Shown here one piece after another: positions 1 through 7,463 of a stretch of 9,830 nt of DNA. This stretch comes from UBA9732 sp003456855 (GTDB lineage Bacteria > Spirochaetota > Spirochaetia > Sphaerochaetales > Sphaerochaetaceae), in the NCBI GenBank assembly GCA_946626785.1, contig CAMOUY010000080.1, positions 1-9,830 of the forward strand, written 5' to 3'. The notes under the pieces are model-generated. The model was not told where the DNA came from. It ran no database searches and saw only the letters and a program-made list of their open reading frames with translations. The stretch's first letter is position 1, and the number at the start of each line of letters is the position of its first letter. Both the position numbers and the translations under genes were made by a program.

Positions 1-83
1 TACATGTCAATCCCTGCTGTCAGAACTCAATCCCCGAAGAAAACGTGAAGAGCCAAATAATTCCAATTCCAGTAACTATCTCT

Positions 84-111
84 TTGTGTCCTTGAAAACC
101 CATGGTATAAT
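84..111 (+). promoter_or_regulatory. Extended -10 promoter for the small outer-membrane-like gene
   Basis: A perfect extended -10 (TG-G-TATAAT) lies at 103-111. A weak -35 (TTGTGT, 84-89) sits 16 bp upstream of the TATAAT. The extended -10 could compensate for the poor -35. Transcription would start near 118, giving a leader of about 25 bases that contains the ribosome site at 132-138. Confidence 0.6.
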
Positions 112-143
112 CTGCGCAGAGAATATCATAAGAGGGGGTGGCT

Positions 144-626
144 ATGAAAAAAGCTGTCGTCATATTTATTATTGCATTGGTTGCGGTCGCATCTGCATTC
201 GCATTCGAGTTCAAGTCGATAGGTCTGGAGACAGGTGTGGACTTCATCAATGACATAGGGTTGTATGCAGTCTCTGGCGACATGGAGATCATAGACAATC
301 TTGATGTATACGGCAGACTTGGAGCCATGGGAGGATTGTTCGACCTCTCTGTCGGAGCCATATACAAGGTCTACGAGTTTGAAGTCCAGAACACCAAGAT
401 AGACGTCAAGCCTGGTGCACAGATGAGTTTCTGCTTTGGGGATGCTTTCTTCTTCTCTCTTTTGGGCATCTGTGAGTTCTCTTTCAACACAGGACATTTC
501 GAGGCATTTGCCAGACCCGGCATCGGTTTCGGAGTCTCTACACACAAGTCCAGCTACAGCAGCGAAAGGTACACCAATACTTTATTCTGGTTTGGAGTCG
601 ATACCGGTGTGAGGTACATTTTCTAA
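144..626 (+). CDS. Small outer-membrane beta-barrel-like protein with signal peptide
   Basis: The product is a 160-residue exported protein of unknown specific role. The N-terminus (MKKAVVIFIIALVAVASAFA) is a typical Sec signal peptide: two lysines, a hydrophobic core and small residues before the likely cut near residue 20-21. The mature part alternates polar and hydrophobic residues in short strands rich in glycine and aromatics, and the chain ends in Tyr-Ile-Phe. A terminal aromatic of this kind is the usual recognition signal for the BAM machinery, so an eight-stranded outer-membrane barrel is the best guess. ATG 144 was chosen over the in-frame GTG at 138 because the purine-rich site at 132-138 is 5 bp before the ATG and would overlap the GTG. 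It is a single gene with its own promoter and terminator. No family name can be given with confidence. Confidence 0.75.
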   Translation: MKKAVVIFIIALVAVASAFAFEFKSIGLETGVDFINDIGLYAVSGDMEIIDNLDVYGRLGAMGGLFDLSVGAIYKVYEFEVQNTKIDVKPGAQMSFCFGDAFFFSLLGICEFSFNTGHFEAFARPGIGFGVSTHKSSYSSERYTNTLFWFGVDTGVRYIF

Positions 627-649
627 AGAGCTTATCATCAAACGATACA

Positions 650-675
650 GGCAGAGGGAGACCTCTGCCTTTTTT
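650..675 (+). terminator. Rho-independent terminator of the outer-membrane-like gene
   Basis: A perfect 8-bp stem (GGCAGAGG / CCTCTGCC, 650-657 and 662-669) closes a GAGA tetraloop and is followed at once by six T (670-675). It lies 23 bases after the stop codon. Confidence 0.9.
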
Positions 676-693
676 GTCATTTGAGATGACAAA
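673..693. repeat. 8-bp inverted repeat between terminator and trkA-C/MATE operon
   Basis: TTTGTCAT (673-680) and ATGACAAA (686-693) form a perfect inverted repeat with a 5-base spacer. It contains TTGTCA (674-679), a good -35 match, followed 19 bp later by AATAAT (699-704), a possible -10. It may be an operator over a promoter for the next operon, or simply a second hairpin behind the terminator. No other convincing promoter was seen in 694-795. Confidence 0.35.
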
Positions 694-795
694 GTGTTAA
701 TAATTCAAAAATCCTTCCCCGATGAATGTCCATAATCATGCTTGTGAATATTGACGGTAAATGAAGAATCAAGGAGAATAGCCTTGGAGTAATAC

Positions 796-1809
796 ATGAG
801 CCTTGTATCGTCAATTACACTTATTATAACCGTCATCATCGTATACTACCTGTTGATCAATCTCTTCTCGATCCTTTTCAGGATCACGGGACTGCCTAAG
901 GAGAAGGCCGGTTTCCAGGCTGTATCCCTTCTGACAAATGCAGGCTATACAACCGGTGAGTCGGAGATTGTAGTCAGCGAGAAGACAAGAAGGCGCATAG
1001 CAATGGCCGCCATGCTTACTGGTTACTTCTTCTCAGTGGTCATTGTATCCCTGTTCATCAACCTGTTCCTCAGCATCAACTTCTCAAAGTACGAGGAGCA
1101 GCTGATATCCCTGTTCGTAGGCTTCGGCAGCCTGGTTCTGTTCTTCCTCTTCCTTCGCATCCCAGCCATCGAGAAGGGAATCAACAACTTCCTGGATTCC
1201 TTGACAGTCAAGGTATTCAAGAAGGCAGCAAAGGAGAACTACATCTCTGTTCTGGACACCTACGGAGAGGATGCAGTTGTGAACATCTTCCTTTACAAGG
1301 TCCCTGAGTTCCTTGAGGGAAAGTGCATTGTCGATGCCGATCTGAGAAAGAAATACGACGTCAACATCCTGATGTACACAAGAAACGGACAGAACCACTA
1401 CGTAAAGGCTGATACAATCTTCACAAACAAGGATGTCCTGATCGCATTCGGACCTCTTGCCTCAATCAAGGATGCATTCCTTCTCAAGGAGCATGGCGAC
1501 AAGCAGGAAAGCAAGGTCAAAAGCAAGCCTGCCGAGAGCAATTCAATCACTGTCATGTCAAACTTCGGCTATCAGGTGCTTGCTGACATAAACGTGAATG
1601 TTGTGCCACCGATTCTTGCAGACAAGAGCCTGATGGAGAGCAGAATCAAGGATTATTTCTCAATCAACATCATGATGGTATCCAGGGATGAGAAACCGAT
1701 AAACCTCACAAAGGACACCGTGATTGAGAAGGGTGACAGAGTGATCGCCTTCGGTCCTTATGAAAACGTGCGTACTGTTTTCGGCGACGCCCAGGATTCA
1801 GAAGCATAA
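796..1809 (+). CDS. Membrane protein with two TrkA-C (RCK_C) domains
   Basis: The product is a 337-residue integral membrane protein of the TrkA C-terminal-domain group, probably linked to monovalent-cation (K+) transport or its control. Hydrophobic segments lie at about residues 5-28, 70-93 and 104-121. Between the first two is a polar loop (QAVSLLTNAGYTTGESE, about 41-57) resembling the pore loop of TrkH/KtrB-type transporters. The cytoplasmic half has two RCK_C-like repeats, at about 165-232 and 262-330; both end in a V-L/V-I-A-F-G-P motif (214-220 and 316-321). No Rossmann-type RCK_N (NAD-binding) domain is present, so nucleotide sensing by the usual route is unlikely; RCK_C domains in other proteins bind c-di-AMP or other small ligands. 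ATG 796 follows GGAG (786-789) at 6 bp. The MATE gene starts 3 bp after the stop, so the two are very likely co-transcribed. The transported ion is not proven. Confidence 0.75.
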   Translation: MSLVSSITLIITVIIVYYLLINLFSILFRITGLPKEKAGFQAVSLLTNAGYTTGESEIVVSEKTRRRIAMAAMLTGYFFSVVIVSLFINLFLSINFSKYEEQLISLFVGFGSLVLFFLFLRIPAIEKGINNFLDSLTVKVFKKAAKENYISVLDTYGEDAVVNIFLYKVPEFLEGKCIVDADLRKKYDVNILMYTRNGQNHYVKADTIFTNKDVLIAFGPLASIKDAFLLKEHGDKQESKVKSKPAESNSITVMSNFGYQVLADINVNVVPPILADKSLMESRIKDYFSINIMMVSRDEKPINLTKDTVIEKGDRVIAFGPYENVRTVFGDAQDSEA

Positions 1810-1812
1810 AAC

Positions 1813-3156
1813 ATGGAAAGACAGATTGATTTCACAAGAGGAAGGATAATTCCACCTTTGCTCAGATTCGTGGTCCCGGTCTTCCTCGCCCTTTTTCTCC
1901 AGTCGATGTACGGTGCAGTGGACTTGATGATTGTGGGAAAGTTCGCCTATGCCACTGATGTCTCTGCGGTTGCAACCGGGTCTCAGATTACAATGACCCT
2001 TACCAACCTCATCAGCTCCCTTGCGATGGGAATGACCATTCTGATCGGCGAGAAGATAGGGATGGGACAGCCTGAAGAGGGTGGACGCATCGTTGGAAGC
2101 GGAATCCTCCTGTTCTCTGCCATAGGACTCTTCATGACTGCAGCCACTGCAACGCTGGCTCCACAGCTTGCCGCAGTGATGCAGGCACCGAAGGAGGCCT
2201 TTGAGCTTACTACAAGCTATATCCGCATCTGCGGAATGGGCATGATCGTCATAATCTCCTACAACCTAATAGGAAGCATCTGCAGGGGACTTGGAGACTC
2301 TAGGACCCCTCTTGTGACTGTAATGATAGCCTGTATCTGCAACATAGTCGGAGATCTTCTGCTGGTTGCAGTGTTCAGGATGGGTACACGGGGTGCTGCA
2401 ATCGCCACTGTCTTTGCACAGTTCGTCAGTGTTGTTATCTCGCTTCTCATGATCAGGAGAAAACCTCTGCCTTTCACCTTGGACAAGGATGCCTTCTCCT
2501 GGAATGGAAAGATAGTATCAAGGATTCTGAAGGTGGGAACGCCTATAGCCTTGCAGGATCTGCTGGTGGGCATCTCCTTCCTGGTTCTGCTGGCCATTGT
2601 AAACTCTCTTGGCCTTATCTGTTCTGCAGGTGTTGGTGTCGCCGAGAAGGTCTGCGCCTTCATCATGCTGGTTCCTGCAGCCTTCATGCAGTCCATGTCA
2701 GCCTTTGTGGCCCAGAACCGTGGTGCAGGGAAGACAGACAGGGCGGTGAGGGGACTTTGGTATGCCGTTGCCATATCATCGACCTTTGGGGTTCTGATGT
2801 TCTATGTGACGTTCTTCCATGGTGACATGCTGGCCTCGATCTTCGCCAACGATGCAGAGGTTGTCTCTGCTGCGGCCCAGTACCTCAAGGCCTATGGAAT
2901 CGACTGCCTGCTGACATGCTTCCTTTTCTGCTTCATCGGCTTCTTCAATGGCATGGAGAGAACCAGATTCGTCATGATCCAAGGTATTGCCGGAGCCTTC
3001 CTTGTTAGAATCCCTGTGGCCTTTCTGATGAGCAGACAGGTTCCCGTCTCTCTGTTCCATGTCGGTCTGGCAACCCCATGTTCAACAGTGTTGCAGATCA
3101 TCATGTGTTTCATCTACTTCGCTGCTCTTCACAGACGGAAAGCCCTGGTGGACTGA
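1813..3156 (+). CDS. MATE-family multidrug/metabolite exporter
   Basis: The product is a 447-residue polytopic inner-membrane protein, the normal length for a MATE exporter, with about 12 hydrophobic segments arranged as two similar halves. These proteins expel cationic drugs or metabolites in exchange for Na+ or H+. Family signatures visible are the N-terminal PPLLRFVVPVFLALFLQSMY segment (14-33), the VDLMIVGKF motif (36-44) and the loop CRGLGDSRTP (157-166) followed by a helix with NIVGDLLLV (177-185) and GTRGAAIAT (191-199). The substrate cannot be predicted from sequence. The gene begins 3 bp after the stop of the TrkA-C gene with little room for a ribosome site of its own (only weak purines in the end of the upstream gene), which suggests translational coupling. 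A hairpin follows the stop closely. Confidence 0.9.
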   Translation: MERQIDFTRGRIIPPLLRFVVPVFLALFLQSMYGAVDLMIVGKFAYATDVSAVATGSQITMTLTNLISSLAMGMTILIGEKIGMGQPEEGGRIVGSGILLFSAIGLFMTAATATLAPQLAAVMQAPKEAFELTTSYIRICGMGMIVIISYNLIGSICRGLGDSRTPLVTVMIACICNIVGDLLLVAVFRMGTRGAAIATVFAQFVSVVISLLMIRRKPLPFTLDKDAFSWNGKIVSRILKVGTPIALQDLLVGISFLVLLAIVNSLGLICSAGVGVAEKVCAFIMLVPAAFMQSMSAFVAQNRGAGKTDRAVRGLWYAVAISSTFGVLMFYVTFFHGDMLASIFANDAEVVSAAAQYLKAYGIDCLLTCFLFCFIGFFNGMERTRFVMIQGIAGAFLVRIPVAFLMSRQVPVSLFHVGLATPCSTVLQIIMCFIYFAALHRRKALVD

Positions 3157-3157
3157 A

Positions 3158-3199
3158 AAATGCACCACCGCAGAAGCAGTGGTGCATTTACGAATTTTT
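3158..3199. terminator. Hairpin terminator after the MATE gene
   Basis: An 11-bp perfect stem (AAATGCACCAC at 3158-3168 with its complement at 3179-3189) has a 10-base loop. On the + strand a T run follows after five bases (3195-3199). The left flank (AAAAA, 3156-3160) gives a T run on the opposite strand. It begins immediately after the MATE stop codon and is the likely end of the operon. Confidence 0.7.
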
Positions 3200-3345
3200 A
3201 ATCACTTTTCATGTTTGTTAACGCGAATGTCATGTATTTTTGTCACACTGAATTGTTCCGTGTTTCTGATCTGCTTTCAGGTGATCAGACATGCTGAGAC
3301 TGCATGACTGCGAAAGTAAAAATTTACCGGGCCATCGCTTTTCCT
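3200..3345. other. Intergenic stretch before the EAL gene
   Basis: No gene is supported here. The stretch contains a 7-bp inverted repeat (TCTGATC 3265-3271, GATCAGA 3283-3289) and a short GTAAA/TTTAC pair (3316-3327). I compared it by eye with the c-di-GMP riboswitch (GEMM) pattern and saw no match. The 7-bp repeat could be an operator for the downstream promoter, but is short enough to be chance. Confidence 0.3.
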
Positions 3346-3374
3346 TTGACATTGACGAAAAATAGTATCAGAAT
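3346..3374 (+). promoter_or_regulatory. Sigma-70-type promoter for the EAL gene
   Basis: A perfect -35 TTGACA (3346-3351) is followed after 17 bp by CAGAAT (3369-3374), which matches four of six bases of TATAAT. Transcription from here would give a leader of about 45 bases before the ATG at 3426. Confidence 0.5.
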
Positions 3375-3425
3375 TTAAACGAAAGGCATGTAATATTTTT
3401 TAAAGGTTCTACTAAAGGACGTGAC

Positions 3426-5018
3426 ATGAAAATACAAGCACTGCGCGAAAGACAGTTTGTACCTTTCTTCCAGCCACAATTCAACTACATCACAGGAGCC
3501 ATCACGGGCATTGAGGCCCTTGCAAGATGGATCAAATCGGACGGGACGATCGGAGCACCGAAAGAGTTCATCTCCTTTTTCGAGGAGAACGGGATGATAT
3601 ATGAGTTGGACAGGCTCATATGGGAGAAGACCTGCATCCAGCTCTCTGAGTGGAAGGCAAAGGGTTACGCAGTTCCTTCAATATCAGTGAACGTGTCAAG
3701 GCGCGATCTTTACCACGAGGATCTTGCAGACCATCTCTGCGCTCTTCTGGCGAAATATGGTCTTGAGGTGAAAGACCTGCACTTGGAGGTCACGGAATCT
3801 GCGTACACTGAGGATACCCAGCAGTTTCTCACGGCCCTAAGTGACATCAAATCCCGTGGATTCGTGATCGAGATGGATGATTTCGGCAAGGGCTATTCAT
3901 CACTTTGCGCTCTCAAGGACATGCCCATTGACGTTCTCAAGCTGGATGGGGACTTCCTTACAATAGAGGACACTTCAAGCCGCTGCGGCAAGATAATCAC
4001 ATCTGTTGTCAACATGGCCCATTCAATAGACATGCCCGTAATTGCAGAGGGCGTGGAGACAAAGGAGGAGGCTGACTTCCTTAAGACCATTGGATGCATG
4101 TTCATGCAGGGCTATCTGTTCTCCAGGCCTCTTCCTGGCGACGAGCTTGAGGAGATCTTCCTTTCAAACGGTGGCAGAGGCTTTGAGATGAAAGCTTTCA
4201 AGGGCAATCAGCGCTGTGACGGAATGGACTTCTTTGACCTTGACTCCCAGAACACCTTGATCTTCAACAGCTACGTTGGCGGTGCTGCAATCATAACAAG
4301 AAACCAGAACGGCAAGGTGAGTGCCGACAGGATGAACGACATGTTCCTCAAGCTTGTGGGCCTGAGCCGTGAGGAGTATGCCAAGAGGCGACAGGACCTG
4401 CTTGCAGGATTCGATGCAGCCTCTGCCAAGGCTTTCTCCGATGCTCTGGACGATGCCATAGCCACAGGTGACGAGACAAGCTGCACCACCCATTCCCCTG
4501 ACATCGACGGAAAGGGCAGGGATTTCTGGAGCCACAACAGACTCAGGTTGATTGCCCAGAAGGTGGGACTCGATGTCTTCTATCTGAGCATTGAGGACAT
4601 AACCGAGAGTGTCAGGCTCACCAGAAGGAATCAAAAGCTCTTGAAAGAGATTGAGGAGCGTGAGGACATATTCATGAACGCTGCAGAGCAGGTGGACATG
4701 TTCTTCTGGAAGTATGACATCAAGAGCAAGGACATGTATCCCTGCTCAAGATGCCAGAAGAACCTGGATCTGCCTAAGCTTGTCAGAAACTATCCGTATC
4801 CTGCCATTGAGATGTGCATCTTCCCCGAAGGGGACAAGTATATGGAGATAATGGAGCGCGTGAATAGGGGCGAGGACATAGACGAGATCATGCCGCTAAC
4901 CAAGGAGCGTGTCCCGTACCGTGTACGCTACACCGTCAAGCGCGATGCAGATGGAAACCCAAGCGTTGCCTATGCAACAGCTTTGCCTGCTGTGGAAACT
5001 GAGGGTGGACCAATGTGA
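3426..5018 (+). CDS. EAL-domain c-di-GMP phosphodiesterase with C-terminal PAS-like domains
   Basis: The 530-residue, apparently cytosolic protein is predicted to hydrolyse cyclic di-GMP to pGpG. The EAL domain occupies about residues 8-247 and keeps the residues expected for an active enzyme: E30 in EAL, N89 in SVNVS, E121 in LEVTES, D151-D152 in DDFGKGYSS, K172 in LKLD, E208 in AEGVET and Q228 in MQGY. Loop 6 has Lys where Thr is usual (DDFGTGYSS). Behind it lie a PAS-like region (about 280-395, ending LSIEDITES), a short coiled coil (about 395-415) and a second PAS-like region (about 415-525) with a CSRC pair. The EAL-first order, with no GGDEF, is unusual. ATG 3426 follows AAAGGA (3414-3419) at 6 bp. 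The gene stands alone, with its own promoter. The tail stops just after the second PAS-like region and may be shortened. Confidence 0.85.
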   Translation: MKIQALRERQFVPFFQPQFNYITGAITGIEALARWIKSDGTIGAPKEFISFFEENGMIYELDRLIWEKTCIQLSEWKAKGYAVPSISVNVSRRDLYHEDLADHLCALLAKYGLEVKDLHLEVTESAYTEDTQQFLTALSDIKSRGFVIEMDDFGKGYSSLCALKDMPIDVLKLDGDFLTIEDTSSRCGKIITSVVNMAHSIDMPVIAEGVETKEEADFLKTIGCMFMQGYLFSRPLPGDELEEIFLSNGGRGFEMKAFKGNQRCDGMDFFDLDSQNTLIFNSYVGGAAIITRNQNGKVSADRMNDMFLKLVGLSREEYAKRRQDLLAGFDAASAKAFSDALDDAIATGDETSCTTHSPDIDGKGRDFWSHNRLRLIAQKVGLDVFYLSIEDITESVRLTRRNQKLLKEIEEREDIFMNAAEQVDMFFWKYDIKSKDMYPCSRCQKNLDLPKLVRNYPYPAIEMCIFPEGDKYMEIMERVNRGEDIDEIMPLTKERVPYRVRYTVKRDADGNPSVAYATALPAVETEGGPM

Positions 5019-5080
5019 TAGGATACGAAGGTCTTGACCGTATGGATCTTGGCCTTCCAGGTGCGTTCAGCAGCATCGGT

Positions 5081-6259
5081 TTATTGGGAAAGGAACCTGT
5101 TTCCCCAAAGACGGTGAAGGAATTCCTGCCATGGAAGGATGAGAATTCCTTCATCTGTCAAGCGGGGCATGGTTTCTCTACATACCAAGATTCTGAATCT
5201 GAAGGCCCTTTCTTCACCGATTTTCCTTAAGCCCATAAGATTACGGGACGCGGCATTGCGTGTTGATTTGACTTCTATTGCAATATCGTCTCCGATTACG
5301 AAATCCACTTCCGTTCCGTTTTCGGTTCGCCAGTAGCAGAGGGTCTCCTTTCTTCTGTTGTAATCATGCCATGCTTTTAATTCCAAGGCGATGAAGTTCT
5401 CGAATAGTCTTCCGTAATCGCTTTGGGTATCTGACGGCACAGCTATTTCAGATAGTCTTCTGGTTACACCTACATCAAAGAGATAGAACTTTGTTATGCT
5501 GACACTCTTTCTCTTCACCGATTTTTTCCATGGAGGTAGCTGGAAACCCAGAAGAGTGTCTTCAAGTACCTGATACCAGTTGGCTATAGACTGCCTGGAC
5601 ATCCCGATGTCATTGGCCAGATTCGAGTAATTCAGCTGTTCTCCGCTCTGTAATGCGGCTATCTGCAGGAAACTTCCGAATCCGGGAAGGTTTCTTGTCA
5701 CTCCTTCAGCTGCGATTTCGTCTTGTAGATATGTGGAGATATAGTCGTCGAGGAAGGCATCTGGATCATCATCGTCCCATGCTGGGGGAAGCATTCCTCT
5801 GAGGAATATTTCCTCAAGGCTCTTTTCCCCGATGGTTTTCAGTTCTTCATAGATGAAAGGAAAAAGAGTTGTTTTTGAAGCTCTTCCTCCCAGGAGGTTG
5901 ACCCCTTCCTTTTTGAGTTTCCGTGCACTTGATCCTGTGATGAGGAATCTTATCTTTTTCTCCTCGATTATTTCGTGTACTACATCCAGAAGTGCAGGAA
6001 CTTTTTGGATTTCGTCAATGACAACTATATCGGATTCCGGATTGATGTCGAGCGCTGCTATCTGGTCGTACAGGAGCTGAGGATCGGCTTCCAACTGTCT
6101 TCTGGTTCTTGAGTTCAGAAGATCCCACTTGGCTTTGACTGATTGGCAAAGCTCATTTTTGATGTATGAAGTCTTTCCGGTCTGTCTGGGGCCGAGAAGG
6201 AGCACTGATTTCTGGTTGAGTCTTTCTTCGATGTTCAGCTTCCGATGTATGTATTCCAT
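5081..6259 (-). CDS. AAA_14 / DUF4143 ATPase with nuclease-like C-terminal fold
   Basis: The 392-residue protein belongs to the ATPase group with an N-terminal AAA_14 domain and a C-terminal DUF4143 domain. These are widespread, often multicopy accessory genes whose role is not settled. Visible motifs are Walker A GPRQTGKT (23-30), Walker B DIVVIDEIQK (77-86) and a sensor motif LITGSSAR (106-113). A winged-helix-like part with an HTH (ANDIGMSRQSIANWYQVLED, about 215-234) follows. The C-terminus has the PD-(D/E)xK pattern of restriction-endonuclease folds: E287 in FENFIALEL, D319 in EVDF, and E329/K331 in AIEVKST. DNA binding is plausible; cleavage is unproven. ATG 6259 is preferred to the in-frame GTG at 6271 because family members begin M-x-Y-I-x-R and no ribosome site precedes the GTG; the site before the ATG (GTGGA) is also weak. 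It converges with the EAL gene, 62 bp away. Confidence 0.88.
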   Translation of the reverse strand: MEYIHRKLNIEERLNQKSVLLLGPRQTGKTSYIKNELCQSVKAKWDLLNSRTRRQLEADPQLLYDQIAALDINPESDIVVIDEIQKVPALLDVVHEIIEEKKIRFLITGSSARKLKKEGVNLLGGRASKTTLFPFIYEELKTIGEKSLEEIFLRGMLPPAWDDDDPDAFLDDYISTYLQDEIAAEGVTRNLPGFGSFLQIAALQSGEQLNYSNLANDIGMSRQSIANWYQVLEDTLLGFQLPPWKKSVKRKSVSITKFYLFDVGVTRRLSEIAVPSDTQSDYGRLFENFIALELKAWHDYNRRKETLCYWRTENGTEVDFVIGDDIAIEVKSTRNAASRNLMGLRKIGEERAFRFRILVCRETMPRLTDEGILILPWQEFLHRLWGNRFLSQ

Positions 6260-6275
6260 GGTGCATTCCACAGGT

Positions 6276-6304
6276 AGGATAGCATTTTACCCAAGAAAAC
6301 GCAA
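6276..6304 (-). promoter_or_regulatory. Candidate promoter of the AAA/DUF4143 ATPase gene
   Basis: On the minus strand TTGCGT (6299-6304) and TATCCT (6276-6281) are 17 bp apart. An alternative -10, TAAAAT, lies at 6284-6289 but lacks a good -35. In either case the -35 zone falls inside the inverted repeat at 6300-6316, so a protein bound there would be expected to block transcription. Confidence 0.35.
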
Positions 6305-6341
6305 ATTGAATTTGCGATTTTTGCCAATAAACGCAAATTGA
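6297..6341. repeat. Inverted repeat plus third half-site upstream of the ATPase
   Basis: CGCAAATT (6300-6307) and AATTTGCG (6309-6316) make a perfect 17-base palindrome around one central base. A third copy of CGCAAATT occurs at 6332-6339; with its flanks it forms a 13-base direct repeat AAACGCAAATTGA (6297-6309 and 6329-6341), 32 bp apart, near three helical turns. Position over the putative -35 of the ATPase gene suggests an operator. Confidence 0.65.
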
Positions 6342-6399
6342 TAATCCGGTGTCAGTCACAGGTCAAAAACTGGATTCTTGAATTATCCTGATCATGCAG

Positions 6400-7419
6400 C
6401 TATTCAGTAAGAGACCTGATTCTCTCATCCAGAATGTCCTGGTCTCGGCCGAATGACATGTCCCACTCATCCCGCAGCAGAGCCTTCTGCTGCTTGAGTG
6501 CCTCGATAGCACGCTGCTTGTTCCCAAGGCGCAGATGGCACTGTGCAATGGACTCCAGGAAGTCCGTGTAGCGTGGTGGTTCCATGGCGTCGAACGCCAT
6601 CTTCCAGTATACGATAGCCTTCTCGTAGCTCTCGTTGTGGGAGAAGGAGTTCGCCACGTTGAAGAGGATTCTCCAGTCCTTGGAGTACTTCTCTGCAAGC
6701 TTCTCGTATCTCTCCCTTACCGATTCGAAGCCTGAGACGTTCTCGTCTATCCAGATCTCATAGGCCTCGTTCAGGTTGTCCAGGTTGTTGACCTTTGATT
6801 CTGCAAGGACCTTTCTGGCCTCGATGATTCTGCCGTCATCCACCAGATTGTCTATAAGATAGAAATAGGCCTTGGTGTTCTCCGGTCTCTCCCTGAGAAG
6901 CCTCTTCAGGTAGTCGATCAGCTCATGGTGGTTTGCCACGTTCCAGTCATAGCGAAATCCTCCCCAGCAGTTGTTGATGGTGTTCAGGTCGAACTTGGAG
7001 TTCGGCTCCAGATTCAGGGCCGCCTTCCCGTAGTGCACCGCCTTGTGGTTCAACATCATTGCCTGGATGCAGTACAGATCTGCAAGGGTGGAGTTCGCCT
7101 CGTGGTCCTCCGGATTCCTCTCAATCTCCCTCAGGAGGAAGGATTCCGCATTTGTGAATTCCTGGTTCGTTATGTTTCTCTTTCGTTCAATCATGTTGGA
7201 GATCTTCTCGTATTCCTTGTCCTTGGAGTACTCGAAGAGGTCATCTATCTGGACACCGAAGATCGATGCCATGGAGGGCAGTATGCTGATGTCCGGGTAG
7301 GATGTCTCGTTCTCCCACTTGCTCACGGCCTGTGCCGTCACGCCCAGTTTGTCCGAGAGAGTCTGCTGGGACATTCCCAGGTCTCTTCTAAGTTGTCTTA
7401 TCTTCTTTCCTATTGTCAT
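6400..7419 (-). CDS. XRE-family transcription regulator with TPR-like helical domain
   Basis: The 339-residue protein has a classic Cro/C1-type helix-turn-helix at about residues 5-62 (IGKKIRQLRRDLGMSQQTLSDKLGVTAQAVSKWENETSYPD region), followed by a short linker. The rest, to the C-terminus, consists of repeated helical hairpins with TPR-like spacing (for example ANSTLADLYCIQAMMLNHKAV, AYFYLIDNLVDDGRIIEARK, ILFNVANSFSHNESYEKAIVY and ESIAQCHLRLGNKQRAIEAL). It is predicted to bind DNA through the HTH and to be controlled by a ligand or protein on the TPR surface. The XRE-plus-TPR layout resembles RRNPP regulators, but no pheromone-like ORF is next to it. ATG 7419 follows GGAGA at 5 bp; the longer frame starts with TTG at 7485 inside the promoter and is rejected. 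Its terminator is not clear. Confidence 0.85.
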   Translation of the reverse strand: MTIGKKIRQLRRDLGMSQQTLSDKLGVTAQAVSKWENETSYPDISILPSMASIFGVQIDDLFEYSKDKEYEKISNMIERKRNITNQEFTNAESFLLREIERNPEDHEANSTLADLYCIQAMMLNHKAVHYGKAALNLEPNSKFDLNTINNCWGGFRYDWNVANHHELIDYLKRLLRERPENTKAYFYLIDNLVDDGRIIEARKVLAESKVNNLDNLNEAYEIWIDENVSGFESVRERYEKLAEKYSKDWRILFNVANSFSHNESYEKAIVYWKMAFDAMEPPRYTDFLESIAQCHLRLGNKQRAIEALKQQKALLRDEWDMSFGRDQDILDERIRSLTE

Positions 7420-7463
7420 ATGAATCTCCGTGAATTGGTTTTGCCTTGCAAGACTGTGACTAC

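Noticed and set aside
138..143. GTG start two codons before the ATG of the outer-membrane-like gene
   Set aside because: The purine-rich ribosome site (132-138) would overlap the GTG; it is well placed for ATG 144, which also gives a clean MKK signal-peptide start.
3059..3307. 82-codon + frame over the end of the MATE gene
   Set aside because: It is out of frame inside the MATE gene and then runs through the terminator hairpin; no ribosome site.
3200..3425. Possible c-di-GMP riboswitch before the EAL gene
   Set aside because: The conserved GEMM core pattern was not visible on either strand by eye.
5015..5230. 71-codon + frame beginning with GTG overlapping the EAL stop
   Set aside because: From 5081 on it is antisense to the well-conserved end of the ATPase gene and its protein resembles nothing I know. 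Only the 5015-5080 part remains of interest, as a possible cut tail of the EAL gene.
6297..6341. Possible start of a CRISPR array from the repeated CGCAAATT units
   Set aside because: Only three short half-sites with no regular spacers and one in inverted orientation; an operator fits better.
6400..7419. RRNPP-type quorum-sensing receptor with a peptide gene
   Set aside because: The domain layout fits, but no short secreted-peptide ORF with ribosome site was seen on either side.
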